Of a DNA stretch of 8,174 nt, positions 7,517 to 8,174 are shown one piece after another; position 1 is the first letter of the stretch; each line of letters starts with the position of its first letter. Below the pieces are notes generated by a model that worked only from the letters and a program-made list of their open reading frames with translations, had not been told where the DNA came from and did no database searches. Source of the DNA: Myxococcales bacterium (GTDB lineage: Bacteria > Myxococcota > Myxococcia > Myxococcales > Myxococcaceae); NCBI GenBank assembly GCA_003153055.1, contig PMBV01000055.1, positions 1 to 8,174 of the forward strand, written 5' to 3'. The position numbers were made by a program, and so were the translations under genes.

Positions 7517-8031
7517 CGACGGGAGCGAGATGAAGAACGCGGCCCCGCCGTCGACCTTCCCAGCGGCCCAGGTCGTGCCACCGTGAGCGAAGACGCTCTC
7601 TCGCTTGGCCTCGAGCACCGAGGTGATGTCGACGTAGACGTCGAGCGCGAAGGTCTGCGTCTGGAACCCCTGAGCACCTCGAAGAAGTGCAGCGAGAACG
7701 CGCCCGTCGATTTGCCCCGCGAACATGGCCGTCGTGCCGAGCACCTTGCAGGCGGCGAGGGCCTCCTCTTCACGTGGGCGGCTGGCGACCTGAGGGGCGA
7801 CCCCGAGAATGCCGACTTCTCCCTTGGTGCGGTAGAGGAAGGTGACGCGATGGCCCTGGTCGGCCAGGCGCTTGGCTGTCCCTCCGACGCCCGTCTCCGG
7901 GTCATCGGGGTGGGCGCCGACGACCACGACGTTTCGAGGCGTGCGCCCCGGATCCGGCGCACCGGCATCGGCGCCGGGCGTGGCACCCAGCGCCCCATCG
8001 CTTGAACCGCTGCACGGCGAGTGAGGGTCAT
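7517..8031 (-). pseudogene. Decayed PIG-L/LmbE-family deacetylase with Tat-like signal
   Basis: The minus strand holds pieces of one LmbE-like zinc deacetylase in two frames. ATG 8031 opens with a Tat-like MTLTRRAAVQAMG, but that frame leaves the gene at a G4 tract (7993-7996). One extra G would join it to ALGATPGADAGAPDPGRTPR and then to NVVVVGAHPDDPETGVGG, the first zinc-binding motif (AHPDD). Homology-like text continues through FLYRTKGEVGILG to MFAGQIDG. At about 7699-7705 the frame changes to AFSLHFFEVLRG, and at a second G4 tract (7667-7670) it changes back to GFQTQTFALDVYVDITSVLEAKRESVFAH. The segment of roughly 45-55 residues normally between GQIDG and the FFEV strand, which carries the HPxDxHxDH zinc-ligand region, is absent. 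After VFAH the family C-terminus is not recognisable and the frame runs into the antisense of the GMC gene. No active site can form. A GTG at 8067 is an alternative start. Confidence 0.75.
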
Positions 8032-8174
8032 GGTGAGGTCAGAGCGCGGGCCCTCGCCGCCCGCCACACCTCGTTTCTACCTCCCAGGGCTGACGCGCGC
8101 CGGAGCCCGTGGGCCTCAAAGGGACGGAGCGAACCCTCGACATCAGCTCCTCACTGAGCGGGCAATGCGTTCAG
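8032..8174. other. Terminal stretch without a supported gene
   Basis: These 143 nt lie upstream of the deacetylase relic and may include its old promoter; GGGAGG on the minus strand (8081-8086) could have been a ribosome binding site for a GTG at 8067. A plus-strand frame is open from 8094 to the window end, and a 30-odd-codon minus-strand frame starts with ATG near 8142 after GAGGAG, but neither looks like a known protein and both are too short to call. No hairpin terminator or repeat stands out. Confidence 0.3.

Noticed and set aside
6212..7927. 571-aa minus-strand open frame antisense to the GMC gene
   Set aside because: Only its first ~130 residues resemble a protein family (the LmbE relic); the rest is the reverse complement of a well-supported GMC gene and is His/Arg-rich low-complexity text typical of GC-rich shadow frames.
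7517..8031. Possible functional small LmbE protein or lipoprotein (CSGSSDG read in the AHPDD frame)
   Set aside because: That frame has a TGA just upstream and no start or signal peptide before the Cys, and the zinc-ligand region is deleted, so decay explains the data better.
8038..8142. Short minus-strand frame beginning with ATG after GAGGAG
   Set aside because: About 33 codons, Arg/Gly/Pro-rich, spacing of the purine run too short, no recognisable protein; may be chance.
8094..8174. Plus-strand frame open to the window end, possible GTG start at 8109
   Set aside because: Too short to judge, the GGAG before the GTG is only 3 nt away, and there is no identifiable motif.

Overview
The window is GC-rich DNA with strong G/C third-position bias, and almost all of it is coding. 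Gene content (a Tat-exported GMC oxidoreductase pair, oversized FtsX/LolE-type permeases, an actinobacteria-like GlgC and a PIG-L/LmbE relic) and codon style fit a myxobacterium (Myxococcota) or a close relative. That assignment is an inference; there is no rRNA or other phylogenetic marker here.

Layout. (1) Positions 1-285, plus strand: the 3' end of an unrecognised gene. It converges on glgC with only 4 nt between the two stop codons. (2) Positions 290-5268, minus strand: a probable operon read right to left. It encodes a large MacB/LolE-type ABC permease (782 aa from the start preferred here), a second permease of ordinary size (433 aa, 7 nt downstream), and, after a 79-nt gap, GlgC (ADP-glucose pyrophosphorylase, first committed step of glycogen synthesis). 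No ABC ATPase lies in the window. (3) Positions 5269-5375: a 107-nt divergent control region. It carries three alternating CCCTTC/GAAGGG half-sites and a good ribosome binding site for each flanking gene. (4) Positions 5376-7516, plus strand: a translationally coupled pair, a Tat-signal small subunit of the gluconate 2-dehydrogenase subunit 3 type followed by an FAD-dependent GMC oxidoreductase. (5) Positions about 7517-8031, minus strand: a decayed PIG-L/LmbE-family deacetylase. Two apparent 1-nt losses at G4 tracts, an internal deletion that removed the second zinc-ligand region, and a lost C-terminus are visible. (6) Positions 8032-8174: no gene I can support.

How the genes work together. 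The two permeases probably form a heterodimeric inner-membrane unit that moves lipoproteins or another envelope substrate using an ATPase encoded elsewhere. The GMC enzyme and its Tat partner probably act as an envelope-located dehydrogenase on an unknown alcohol or sugar; export of the flavoprotein would be by hitch-hiking, since it has no signal of its own. GlgC is metabolic and has no obvious functional tie to the transporter. I found no mobile element, CRISPR array or RNA gene. The most unusual items are the LmbE relic, the roughly 600-residue extracytoplasmic region of the first permease and the half-site array in the divergent promoter region.
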